DNA from: Phellopilus nigrolimitatus
Lineage: Eukaryota > Basidiomycota > Agaricomycetes > Hymenochaetales > Hymenochaetaceae
DNA length: 64,000 nucleotides
NCBI GenBank assembly: GCA_021029095.1
Contig: JAJOHG010000011.1
Coordinates: 620,001-684,000 of the forward strand
Direction: 5' to 3'
Both the position numbers and the translations under genes were made by a program. Each line of letters begins with the position of its first letter. The stretch's first letter is position 1. Under the pieces are notes generated by a model, which saw only the letters and a list, made by a program, of their open reading frames with translations, did no database searches and was not told the DNA's origin. This document shows positions 11,401 through 23,329 of this stretch, one piece after another.

Positions 11401-11900
11401 ACTCACTGCCCGTGCATCTTGGTCGTCTTCATCCGATTCTTCCGCTTTCGTCCCCTTCTCTCGCTCCATCGTATTCTCCAACAGACACCGCAACATAGCC
11501 CCATGCAGTCAATTCATCGCCGATTTGTGCCTTAGCCCGCCTTAACTGCGTCGCGCAGCGACTTGCAGAACTCCTGCTAAGCGCCGCTCGAAGGCATAAA
11601 GGAATGCAGGCGTCTTCGATGCTCACGGCTTTTGCCTTTGATGTGTGTAGTTGTAGCTAGCTGATAAGGACTTTGACGTTGGTGCCGATAAGCAAAAGGC
11701 AAAGAGACTTTAAAGTATGCAAGCTGCAGCTCCTGATCGGCGGTCAAAGATCGACGAATACAAGCGTGGCACCATTTAATCCCAAAGCAGAGTACTACAA
11801 ATAACGAACACCAGAGTCCAACCAATTTCGACATTCTCGTAACATGAACTTGTGGTTACGAACGAAAAGCCGTTCGTGCGAGAAATTAGCTCGTGTGACT
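8448..11900. other. 3.4-kb region without a recognisable gene
   Basis: Short overlapping frames on both strands have no splice support and no recognised motif. It contains short simple repeats: TA/GTATAC runs around 8925-8960 and an ACGT-type run around 9188-9225. No inverted-repeat element was found by eye. Confidence 0.4.
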
Positions 11901-12679
11901 CTACAATCCGAGTAGGCCGAGAAGGCCGAGCACGACGCCCAGCCCGAGCCCCTGAAGAATGACAGCGACGTCGACGAGTCTGTAAATAACGAGTAATTAA
12001 TTAGCTTAGAGTCACGTCTCCAGGCAGATGAAACGAGACGCACAGGGAGGAGACGAGAACAAGAATTCCCTCGAGGAGCACGCCGACGCTGATCAGTACC
12101 TCGTCAAGCGCAGTGTCTAAGCCGAGGAGGATGACATCGAGCCCAGGGACGACACCGATAATGGGGTTCAACCCGTTGGCAATGTCCTGAATTGAAGTTC
12201 GTTTGTCAGTTGAACCGTAAGCCAGAAATTCAGTTGATTCTTTGACAATAACGGACCGACACGACACCAGCAATTTGGGCTGCAATCGCATCGTCAGACT
12301 GGCGCTTGACGAGGCGAGAGCCGGCGGGGGCTGCGGTGAGAGAGCCGTGCGCAGTGTTGAGCGCACTGACGAGCTGGTTGACGAGGGGCGTGACGGTGCT
12401 GGAAGTCGCGTTCCCGCTAGCCACTAGGCTACCTGTACAGACAAATGTGGTCAATCAGCATGTTTCTTTTAAAAATTTCCATACGACTTTGAACGTCAGA
12501 GGTCGCTTACTGAACTGAGGGAGGACCGCGTCTGCCTGTGACTTGAGCGTGGTGAAGACACTCGAGACGGTCGCGCTGCTGCTGTCGGAGCTCCTGACAC
12601 CCAGAACCGGGTTGGCGGATGTGAAGACAACAAGGGTCGTAAAGAACGCAAGGAAAGAGACGGCGCGAGTGAACAACAT
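11901..12679 (-). CDS. Small secreted hydrophobic protein, 4 exons, 188 aa
   Basis: Exons 12511-12679, 12257-12432, 12044-12186, 11901-11979 (minus strand). The first 22 residues (MLFTRAVSFLAFFTTLVVFT) form a clear signal peptide. The mature part has a Ser/Thr/Val-rich helical stretch, then alternating hydrophobic segments with IIGVVPGLDVILLGLDTALD, and ends in a Gly/Leu repeat (GLGLGVVLGLLGLLGL). The final exon reads hydrophobic in frame right to the stop, which supports the last junction. The intron 2 donor is GTCCGT, a little weak. This layout is common among agaricomycete small secreted proteins of unknown function; a wall or surface role is a guess. Confidence 0.75.
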
Positions 12680-15600
12680 GGCTGGATAGTTGCTGGTAGC
12701 TCGTAAGGAGGAGTCAAATGCAGGTGCAAGAGAGATCGCTTGCCTACTGGATTACCAGGAGTTCCTTACTACTGGTTTTATGGGCGGCTTTGGAGGCCCA
12801 AACATACCCACAACACGGAAAGGTTCATGGCGTCAAAGCAGTCAAGAATGAGTAAACAAGGGAAACAACAAGTACAATCGATCAGCCGAGCTAGCTCCGC
12901 ACGAAGTCGTTTCCTTGAGGAGAACAGACAGAACCGCGAGAACGCGAACCATTGCAAATCACCACATAGGTACAATATGCAGGTACAGGCGTAACCTCGT
13001 CCTAAAGATGCCATCTAGATGAACACGTTCATGTTTTGAGACCGGGCGCTCCACACAGTGCAGCAAAAACGTCCGACGAGAAATGACGAGTCCGACAGAT
13101 GCGGAAGAGCTGTCTTAAGACATTCAGATGACGCCTCGAAACGTTTCGAAAAAGCCGGCAGTGAAAATTAAACATTATGCGAGTTTTGAAATTAGGGAGA
13201 GGCTACGAGGTTTGGAAGATCGTCAATAGCGATGGGCAATTGAGCGCGGCCAGGAATAGACAGTGGATACACCAATTACAAGTGAGCAGTGCGGAAGACA
13301 TTGCCATCCATTTGACAGATCCTTCAGAAATTGGTGTGAGTTGACATCGAATGCCACTTACCAAAGTAGTTTCATTTGATATAGAAGGCTCGAACCATCA
13401 AATGCTCGCTCGTGTTGAGTGCTTCCTTGCTTACTGAAAATGACTGGGGCTCAATTTCGGGGGCTTTCCTTTTCTTCCAAGTTCGGATGAAGCAGAAATG
13501 CATGTACAAGACTCGCTTCGAAGACTTAGAAATATATCTGGCTTGCGACTTGCAGATCTAGGAGCCCTTCCATTTCTTAAAAGATGGGTGGTAAATTGCG
13601 TATGTATCCCAAAGGAAAGGAGGAAATAGAGTACCTGGTCCTGCCTGTTTCTTGTAAGGGTGTGCTTAAGAACACCTTACAAACGCCAAAGTTGTGTAGC
13701 ACGAGTCATCCAAGCCGCATCACCTTCTGCCCCAAACATTCTCGCACAGAGCTACTTCAAATTAAAGAAAGAAGACAAGGGAGTCGGCTAAAGCACCGGC
13801 ACAAAGCGAACCCCGGAGCAGCGAGAGACAGAACAAGTCAGGAGGGTGCTAGATGATCACACTTGAATCACGTACTAATCTCGAGTCCGCAACGAGGCGT
13901 TCAGGAAACACGGTATGCTCGAAAATATTCCTCGAACCCACGTCTTTCAACAGCCGTTTGTTATGCTCTCTTTCTCTCCATGGCGCAATAAGCACGACAG
14001 ACATTCTTCCCCACCAGAGCGGAACGGAGAAAGGTCCGTGGGAAGGATTCTAAAAAAGAAGAAAAGCAAAAATCGCGACCGTGACGTGCAGTTCATCAAT
14101 GATTCGGACTGTTCTCTCAAGAATTCCCCGAGTACAGGTCCTGGCTTCAGAAGGGGAAAAGCGAAGTTAGTTTCGTCAGAGGCAAAACATTGAAAACACT
14201 ACTATCCCGTTTTTTATTTTCCATGCATTTCGATGGTTGTCCGGCGAGAAAGTGCGGAGGTATTTTCCCTTGGTACACGAACATAATGCTCAGCTCACAG
14301 TGCTTACCGTAAGCCACTTCTGCAAGTTCATAAAGCTCGAGCTCTTTTCTGCACCTCTGGATGGGCAGGTCATTCGTGCTATGTTGTCTGTTTGTTTATA
14401 AGCTTGGAACTGTGGCAAGTTTCGAGTGGCGCTTATTTCGTTTCATTCGCTGTACAGGGAAATGCAAGATCATACAATGTTGGCATCGACATGGCATCGC
14501 AGCCAGTGACTGCCCAGATCGAGTAGCGCTGGTCCTTTGCATCAAAACGTACGCGTGCGAAGCAAGCAGCAATGGACGCGGCTCGTACATGCAGTAACGA
14601 AGTCAGCTCCGCTACACAGGACGCACCATCGGATGACGCCAACGCGTTTGGTGCATTTTTTGCATCTGGACCGCGTCGAGCTGCCAAGACGGTCTGAGCA
14701 AGATTCTCGGCCTGCGATGCCCTCTGCCGGTGACCTCGTGATGATGCTCGAGGCGCAATCGAAGAATGCAACTAAGAGCAACGCACGTTTGCTGAAAGAA
14801 GTACTGAATGTTTTTCCTGTGCGCTCCTTCGTTGCATATTTCATGCTACATTAGAAGCGCGCTGGGGTTTTTGCAAGCAGGCGGTTTTGACGGAATCAGG
14901 CACGGAATGCCCGTGACCTTCTTCTCCAGTGTGCAACACGCACGGCATAACCAGTCGTGTCCCAAAGGGTTGGGTTCACCCCAATTATACAATATTTTAC
15001 GCACAGGTTGGCTATGCGGGTTCTTTTGATTGGGAGAACGGCGAAAGAGGAGACGCGGCCCCGCGAGATTTTCTACCTAGGCGGCTCGAACTCAACTTAT
15101 TCGCGTGTGCCGGGATGCAGTCCGCGTTGCGCCTCCGATGCTTTACGGACATGAATCGGAAAATGCGATTGAGTCGAGGAATCAACAGAGCTTCAGTTTG
15201 CGGCGTGAATGACAGTCATAAGGCTTGTAAGGAATAGTTGGAAGTCAAGCCGGGGCTGAAAAGGGCGCCTAAGGAAAACCTGTCTTTCACTTACCTGAGC
15301 TCCCCGTGCCTCGCAGGCTACACGAGGTGTTATCCATCGAAACCAAGGAAGCTTGATGTAAAGACGATATTGGATTTCCGGACGTGGCTTATAGCTGACA
15401 CTGGTCCCGCCTTCTAGTCAGAAAAAGCGAAACATAAACTTGCACGGCTTTTTGAGAATGAGGTTGCGGTAGTGTGCACCAAGCGCATCCCTTGTTCTGC
15501 TTGTGCCGTTGGCCTCGAGTTCAGTATGAGACGAAACTGCTGGAAAGATTCGGTCTTGCATCGCACTCGTATATATTGCCAGGAGGTGCAAACGGCCGTC

Positions 15601-15947
15601 GGTGGCGTGGGATATTACTCCCTAGGAATCCCATCAATCCGCGGGTTCATTTTCTTTCTCGTATCTTCCTAAGGCAGGCAATATAATAGATGACATATTT
15701 CCTGGCGCTCTTGAGACTCTTACTACTGTATGTACATTGCATTAATCTCCAATGACCTATCCTTGGGACTCGGCAGTGCATTAGGTTCAAGCCGTATACT
15801 TACCAGTGTAGGCCCGGCTGTGTCCTTGATTCTTCGCTAGAAAGGTCTGCAACTGGGACGGGTTCTCGTCTACGTGTCCCGGCTCAAGTCTTTCTTAATA
15901 TTTCTCACTCGCGGCTACTCGCTAGCACGACATCTGACAACGTATAC
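12680..15947. other. 3.3-kb region without a recognisable gene
   Basis: Open frames are short and lack splice partners. A stretch near 13176-13345 reads MRVLKLGRGYEVWKIVNSDG and onward but resembles nothing recognised. The last 170 bases before 15948 resemble the region upstream of F2 (about 19010-19075: CAAGCCGTATA, then GGCTGTGTCCT), so they are a duplicated promoter. Confidence 0.4.
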
Positions 15948-18443
15948 ATGATGTCGGCCTCCGAATTATCTTCTATGGCTGACTCGGACCAAGTTTCTTT
16001 GGACTCTGTCAGCACGAACGCGACAGCAGACGACCTCCCGGGCCCTGGACGTACAATTGGCTTATTATACAACTTCGCAGGGCGACACCTCGAAATGCAT
16101 CTTGGTCGGGCCGCGGAGAGAATGGGAATCGGGCATCGAGGGACAGCGATTAGGACTGAGATGAACTGTACGACCATCGCGCTTGCGTCTGAAAATTCAG
16201 AACCACCGTTTTGCGCATCGGATCAAGCTTCGTTGATATCAATCAGTACAAATGCAACTGCAGACAATCTTCCCGGTGCCGGACGTACGCTCGGATTATT
16301 CTACAGCTTCGCAGGGAAACATCTCGAAACACGACTAGGTAGGCTGGCGGGAAGATTAGGCCACGGACCTCGAGCAACGGCCCTTAGAATTCAAGAGAAC
16401 AGTGGGATTGTCACACTCGCATCTGTCCTGCCACGACCTCTTTCTCTTATGAAAGCAAGAAATAGGAAAATCCAAAAGGACTGCAAACGCTTGCTTAAAT
16501 ATGTCGGGTAATTCATCTTCAATCCCTTTCGAATTTGAAGATGGATTAATGACGCAGCTTAGATCAAATGCACTGTCTACGAGGGGACAGGCATTGGACC
16601 TTATCATTGATTTATCGCTGGACGATCATATCCGAAATTTTCTCAAAGTCGTAGGTGCAGAACACCTCATTGAACTGGCGCATAAAGAACTCTTTATACG
16701 ATACGATTGCAATGCTTCCCTTCTTAGTCGCTCGCGCAAAGCGCTTGTCTCAGTCGCCGATGACGCACTCATGCAGGAGATTAAAACTCTTAGTGAATCA
16801 GGAGGACATGACTTCATTTACCGGTATGACAATGTATCGGATTACATGAGGTACAACTATTTCTTTTCTCTTACTACGATGCTTCATAATTGTCGATCGC
16901 AGGGATCCAGATCGCTCGTTCATCGTCGTCAGATGTTTTGTGCGGCTATTCTGTCCTCCTACAAAGGCCGATTTCAAATTTTCAGCAGTACAGGGTCTTT
17001 TCCTAGAGTACTTGATCATGAGCATCGATATTGCCCCAGAATGGGAGAGTGTCGATCTGTTTTTAAACAGTATTCTTGCGATGGAAGTAGATCAGGCACC
17101 TCAATGGGATTCCTCTAATGACATCGAATTAATTGGAAAGACACTAGAAATAGTTCTCCGGTAGGATTTTTACGTCCTTTTACTTCTTTGGAACAGCCAT
17201 ATTTACCTCTCCCATAGACACGCTGATAAGCTACCACGAACAGTTGGTTCAAGGACTTTCCGATGGTTCATTGGAGACTGTATAATCGCGGAGAACGATG
17301 AGGCTAGCAGAAATAGGCACGCAGCTTGGACAGTTGCTCTTCTGCTTAGTTTCATACACCAAAATGACACAGTTCGAGGGGACTTCTCTTGTATCGATTA
17401 CAACCATATGTGGAATTTGTATCCGCACCCCGTGCTACGGCCTCTTTTCATCAGGCTCTCGAGTAGGCCGAACCTTCTATTTTACAAGATCGTTCACGAA
17501 CGGATGGGCGACAACATATACCCTTCTGACATGTCCCGGGTTGTCCAGTCTGAATCCACAAAGAAGTTAAGCCAGGAACTCGCGTTGTTTACTGATAGGT
17601 TATTTTTCATTCTTGTGATATACTCCCTTCGTTCACACTCATTATTATAGTGAAGATCCACTGCTATCATTCTATTCCCGACAACGCGTTGCCCCTCTCC
17701 TTGTCATGGACAACTATAGTCGAACCGAGATAGTGGAGGCACTATCTACAACTCGATATGCAGGAACACCTGAGTTTGTGCAGTCGATTGAAGCGCGACA
17801 GGTTTGTAACTCCGTATCGAACGATGGATTTCCCCATATTTTGCTATATCGACACTGTGACGCTGCTGGGGACCTGGTACATATCTGTGTAAGCCCTCTA
17901 ACTCTATTCCGATCTTCCGTCTAATCACGGGCCGCCAGTTTCAACTACTAATGATCCCTTATCATTTTCACACTTTAGGACTTTAACTGTGTTTCAAACG
18001 GCGATAAACATAGACTAGGAATAAACAATGAAGCCGTGCTCGAGCTGCACGTACAGCGCGGGGAAGCATTCTCCAGCGCAGGCCACCATCCAATAGTCGC
18101 TGGGCGCATCAAAAACCAAGGGCTTGCCTATGTTGCGGAGGCTCGTTTTCAGTCTACTGATAGATGTTATTGCGCAGTCACTGATGGAATGAAACCCGAG
18201 AACTTGCGTTTTGCAAAGCAAGATCGGTACTCCCGAAATCATCGGGTGCACACAGCAGAATTGCTCGTCGTGTATGTCCTGCGCTACTCACCGACTATGT
18301 ACGCTGTGACAGATCGAGGTGTCTATGGAGCTGACGAGGGCCTGGATCCAACTGGCCCATTTTCCTGGAAACCCGTGAAGCCTGCAGTGGATCAAAATCC
18401 ATATCGATCGTACAAGCATGAGGTGTCCGTAGAAGAAATCTAG
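15948..18443 (+). CDS. F1: family F protein with duplicated GPGR modules, 6 exons, 729 aa
   Basis: Exons 15948-16507, 16563-16850, 16903-17160, 17218-17598, 17651-17888, 17979-18443. Every junction keeps frame and matches F2 and F3. Exon 1 holds two copies of a ~45-aa module, each opening S-[VI]-STNATAD-[DN]-LPG-[PA]-GRT-[IL]-GL and running into an amphipathic stretch (AGRHLEMHLGRAAERMG). Exons 2-5 look mainly helical (ALDLIIDLSLDDHIRNFLK; RSRKALVSVADDALM; PEWESVDLFLNSIL). Exon 6 has GHHPIVAG, LAYVAEARF, CYCAVTDG and ELLVVYVLRY spaced as in DM9/DUF3421 lectin-like domains (inference). No signal peptide or transmembrane segment. It is in tandem with F2. Function unknown. Confidence 0.82.
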
Positions 18444-19135
18444 GCAGACCGTGAAGTAGGCAAGTCCGGCGGAGATGATTAGAATATGTCTAGGAAATAA
18501 TCCGCAATTCTTTTCGATTAAATTCCTTTTGGTCTTAGAAACGAGTGATTAGTCGAAGTCATGCACAAGCAAATATGTGTCGCCTGCATGCACGGGCTCG
18601 CGCGCTCGGCCATGAATACTGCAGACACTGCCTACAACCCGATATCGATATGCAAGAATACCTAAGTTCACACTGCTAGTTGAAACACGCCAGACCGTAA
18701 CTTTACAACCCCTCCCCCACTACTCGAGCGATTCTACTGCAGAGTGCAGCAGACGGGTGGCGTGGGAGTGCTACGAAATTGGGTTAATGCTTTTGGTTTT
18801 CGTTCTTCCTGTTTATCTCCTTTTTTTACTCCTTCTGAATTCTTTGACTGGGCTACGTTACGGTGGACACACTTCTTGCACTTTCGTAAGACAGGAAACT
18901 CAGAGGAGAAAATGATCCAGTGGCTAGCGCCTGCTACGGGCCGTGGCCCGCACCATGCTTCGCATCACGTATGACCTCCATACTTTATTCTGTGATTGAG
19001 AAATCGAGCTCAAGCCGTATATGTGTCATTTGTAAGCCTGGCTGTGTCCTCTGCGACTGGTTTTGGCCTTGTGTATCCTTGTTAACGTAGCCCTCATTCA
19101 CAGTTACTGGTACGATATTCACCGGCGAACGCACG
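18444..19135 (+). pseudogene. F1-F2 spacer with an eroded family F exon 5 remnant
   Basis: Within this spacer, about 18625-18705 (CTACAACCCGATATCGATAT.. GCAAGAATACC.. TTGAAACACGCCAGACCGTAA) aligns with exon 5 of F2 (CTACAACTCGATATGCAAGT.. ATCGAAACACGACAAGTCCG). It carries small insertions and is not open. The array therefore once had a third unit between F1 and F2. The final ~120 bases are the promoter region shared with F1. Confidence 0.6.
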
Positions 19136-21550
19136 ATGTCGATCTCAGAACTCTTCTCTGTGGCCGATTCCGATCAAGCTTCTTTATGCTCAGTCAGCAC
19201 GAACGCGACCGAAGACAACCTCCCCGGTCCTGGACGCACGATTGGCCTATTCTATAACTTTGCAGGACGGCACCTCGAAGTCCAGCTTGGCAGGGCCGCG
19301 GAGAGAATGGGCCACGGCTCGCGAGGAGCAGGAATTATGACTGGGAATACCTGTACGGATCTCGGGCTAGTATCTGAAAATTTAGAACCACTGCTCTGTC
19401 CATCAGATCAAGCTTCGTTGCACTCCGTCAGCACGAACGCAACCGCAGACAACCTTCCCGGTGCTGGACGCACGCTTGGCTTGTTCTACAGCTTTGCGGG
19501 GAAGCATCTCGAAGCACGGTTAGGTAGGCTGGCGGGAATATTGGGCCGCGGACCTCGGGCAACAGCCCTTAGAATCCAGGAGAACCAGGGGGTTGTCGCT
19601 CTCGCATCTGTTCTTCCACTACCTCTTTCTCCTACGAAAGCAAGAAATAAGAAAATCCAAAAGGACTGCAAACACTTGCTTAAATATGTCGGGTAATTCA
19701 TCTTCAATCCCTTTTTGCATTGAAGATGGACTAATGACGCAGTTTAGATCAAATGCACTGTCTACGAGGGGACAGGCATTGGACCTTATCATTGACCTAT
19801 CACTGGACGATCATATCCGAAACTTTTTAAAAGCCGTGGGGGCAGTGCACCTTATTGAACAGGCACATAAAGAATTATTTATACGAAGCGATTTCGATTT
19901 GTCCCTCCTCAGTCGCTCACGCAAGGCGCTCGTCACTGTCGCCGATGACGTACTCATGAACGAGATAAAGACTATTGGTGAATCAGAAGAAGAGGCCTTG
20001 TATTTTCGTTCTGACAAAATATCATATTATTTGAGGTATATAACTTTTCCCCACTTACTCCGACTGTTGGCACGTTCTAATCTTTGAATACGGATGATAG
20101 GGATCCAGACCGCTCGTTTATTGTTGTCAGATGTTTAGTCCAGCTATTCTCTCCTCATCGAAAGGATGACTTTTTCTTTTTCCAAATGTGCCAACATGTT
20201 TTCCTGGAACACATGGTCATCGCCATTGAAACTTCTCCAGAATGGGAGTCTGTCGATCAATTACTCAACAATATTTTCGTAAGAAGAGAAGATCTCCTAT
20301 GGCCTTACTTTGATGACTTTAGGTTGATTGGATTGGCACTCGAAATAGCACTCCAGTTAGTGATATATTAACTAAACTTTTGTTTTCTTTCAGCATTTTT
20401 AATTGCTCCGATAGGCACGCTGATATGCTACCACGAACCATTGGTTCGGAGACTTTTCAGTGGCTCATAAAAGATTGTGTCTTCACGGAGGACAATGTCA
20501 CTGACAACGATGGACTCATCCATGCAGTTTGGACAGTTATCATTCTACGTAACTTGCTGCGTCAGAACAATACAGCCGGTATGGAGCTTGGTTGCATTGA
20601 CTTCAAACGTATTCGGGACCTGTATCCGCACATAGTACTGCAGCCTCTTTTCGCCAGGCTCTCGAGTGCACCGGACCTCATATATTATCAGATCGTTCAC
20701 GAACGAACAGGCGACGTAGAACATTCTCCCATATCTTGGGTTGTCCAATCTGATACCTTGAGGATGCTGAGCCAGGAACTCGCGTTTTTCGCTGACAGGT
20801 GCTTATTTATTGTCCTATTCCTAATATGCTCGCCTCACTCACATTTATCCTTGTAGTGAAAATAAACTGCTATCGAATCGTGCCCGGCGTTGCATTGCTT
20901 CTCTCCTTGTCCTGGACATCTATTGCCGAACTGCAATATTGCAGGCACTATCTACAACTCGATATGCAAGTACGCGAGAGTTTACGCTGTTGATCGAAAC
21001 ACGACAAGTCCGTAATTTTGTAGCGAAAGAGCTATTTTCTGGTGGTCGGCCGTATCGACACTGTGATGCTGGTGGGAACTTGGTGCACGTCTGCGTAAGT
21101 CTTCTAACTCTACTTCAACTTAATGTGCAATTACTCGCTCACTGATGATTCCCATCTGCACATTAGGACTATAATTGTACTGAAGACTATATAGGCGGTA
21201 AAAAGCACGAATTGAGACTCAGCATCGAAGCTGTGCTCGAGCTGCACATACAGCGCGGCGAGGCCTTCTCGTGCGCGGGTCATCATCCGATAATCGCTGG
21301 GCGCACCGCAAATGGGGAGATCGCTTATGTCGCTGTGGCTCGTTTCAAGTCTTACGGCGGACGGTATTGCACAGTCACCGAGGGCATGAAGCCAGAGAAC
21401 TTATATTTAGCAGTGCGAGATCCGGATTCCAATGTTGTGCGAATGCGCACACCCAAGTCATTCATCGTTTATGTCCTACGTTATGCACCGGCTGCGTACA
21501 CAACGAATATGGACTGGGATTTGTATGGGGCTCCGCGGGATTGGATCTGA
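19136..21550 (+). CDS. F2: family F protein, tandem paralog of F1, 6 exons, 701 aa
   Basis: Exons 19136-19692, 19748-20035, 20101-20355, 20415-20798, 20857-21094, 21167-21550. Intron positions and phases are identical to F1. Two N-terminal GPGR/GAGR modules are present (LPGPGRTIGLFYNFAG and LPGAGRTLGLFYSFAG). The C-terminal exon keeps GHHPIIAG, IAYVAVARF and YCTVTEGMKPENLYL. Near 21531 one base is missing relative to F1, so the frame stops at 21550 (GAPRDWI) whereas the F1-like tail (GLDLTEPFSQKP..) continues in the next frame to 21678. The protein is thus about 40 residues shorter at the C-terminus. It could still be functional, as the tail is the most divergent part. Confidence 0.8.
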
Positions 21551-21752
21551 CGGAACCATTTTCCCAGAAGCCCGAGAAAGATAATGAAGGAGATGGGTCG
21601 AAAGAAGAAGATCGGAAGACAGATGGAGGAAGAATCCATATTCACCCCCGACCAGATCCGGGTAACGGAGCACAGTAAGGATCATACGCCTTAGTCGTGA
21701 AAGCACAAATGAGCTCCATGTGTAGATACTGAAGAATGATATTAGTGTACAT

Positions 21753-23094
21753 CTACGCTTTTGTTTCTTCTCTTCCCCCAATAACGCTGATAATCTTTTC
21801 GTAAATAGTGAAAACAATGCCTCCGCTCATCTAGATGGTTGAAATGAGGATGACAGGCAGGGAAACGAGGGATATGGACAGTGCTTACAACAAGTCGTGC
21901 TAAACGCGGTGTTGTCCCGGTCCAGAAGCGGAGGACGCCCTCCTCAGTGAAAATACGGTAGGCGCAATGGAAGGAGTTGCGATAGTGTTGTCGTGCTTCT
22001 ATGGATTGCATGCGCGTTTTGATAACACTGCGAAACGCAAACACAAAGTCAGTACGCAACACGGAGATGTCTCAAGAACATTTCCACACACTCAAGCGGC
22101 ATAGTTGAATATACAGTAACGAGACCTGCTAACGCGCCAATGCCAAAGGTGATGCTCGTCGGGATGGGCTGCCCTGGCCGCGCATTTCCCTGTACAAACT
22201 GCTTTAACGTCGTGTACGTCGTAAAGCGCACTGCGGAATTGGCGCCCTGCCGCATCATCTGACAGTAACGAGAAACCATATAGATTCAACGTGTTTAAGT
22301 CACAACGAAGAAAAGTTGCGCACCACAGGGAAGAGACCGCGATAAATGCCAAAAACTCCCTCTTGCTTGATTATGCTTGCTGTACCATGCATTAATCCGC
22401 GGTACTGCGGATTCGGGCGCTTCGCGTCGTCGATGAGTTTCGTTCTTGAAGTCCATTAAAGGATGGAAATTAAAAACTGAGCCTCAATTCACTTACTTTA
22501 TGGTTTCAGACGGAGTTACAGCAAAAACTGCTTCCATCATTCCCGCACCGAGACCCGCTACAGAAAGCAACAATGCTTAGCTCCCAGCTCTGAAACTTTC
22601 TGTGAGGCATTTCGCACCTAGTAGACTTCGCGGTGCACTGACTTTTCCCTGCGCGTGGCTTGAGCAGCATTATAAGGAGGCTGGACCGACACTCACCTGC
22701 GGATCGGCTAACTGGTGCTTGAAGTGGTCGTAGCTCAAGAACCGCACCCCGGCCTTCGTTGCGTTCCCCACAATAAGCGCAGTGCATCCCGAGTACAAGC
22801 CAGTCACGCCCTTCGTCCTCAGCGTCTCCCGAATGATCGCAATGGGTTTCTCTTTCTACAGAGTTGTCACTTATCCGCGGCTTGTGGTGACAGACGCAAG
22901 ACGCAAAGCTCACCTTGCCGCCGAACTGTGAACGCGTCTTGACGAACTCCGTTGGGTATGTCACTAGTCTGTACGGACAATGCTAAGGTATGTAAATCCG
23001 TTGACGATTAACGCAGCTGCACGCACGCTTCGACTGCTCCTGCAGTTGCCCCAGCAATAAGTGAATGCACGGGTTTTTCCCGCTTCATCACCAT
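21753..23094 (-). CDS. CTP1: Mitochondrial tricarboxylate (citrate) carrier, 8 exons, ~285 aa
   Basis: Exons 23027-23094, 22914-22968, 22687-22855, 22497-22557, 22324-22444, 22092-22258, 21889-22027, 21753-21830 (minus strand). Exchanges citrate and related acids across the inner mitochondrial membrane and supplies cytosolic acetyl-CoA precursors. The three carrier signatures are TYPTEFVKTR, TPSETIKTK and MPLDVIKTR, the last split by an intron after ATGCCGCTTGA. MRQGANSAVRF and GLVTVYSTMPLD are typical of the citrate carrier branch. The junction between exons 3 and 4 is uncertain: the frame requires a GTCCAG donor at 22686 rather than the stronger GTGAGT ten bases upstream. Eight exons in 1.3 kb is usual for a basidiomycete carrier. 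Confidence 0.88.
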
Positions 23095-23329
23095 TGTTTG
23101 AGATTTCACGTCGGAACAGAACTTTCAGTTTTGTCCAGAATAATCTCCCGGGGACTTCGGGGCAAAGTAGTACCCAGGTGCGAGCGTGTACGAAAAGGAA
23201 AGAATAAAGATAGAAATAAATAAATATGTACATACGTAATCAGCCAACTTTCAAAGTCGCGTGTTCTGTCAACGCGCCTCTTTCCTTACAGCCACACGGT
23301 CACTGCGCACTGCTCTGTTCCAGCCCACC

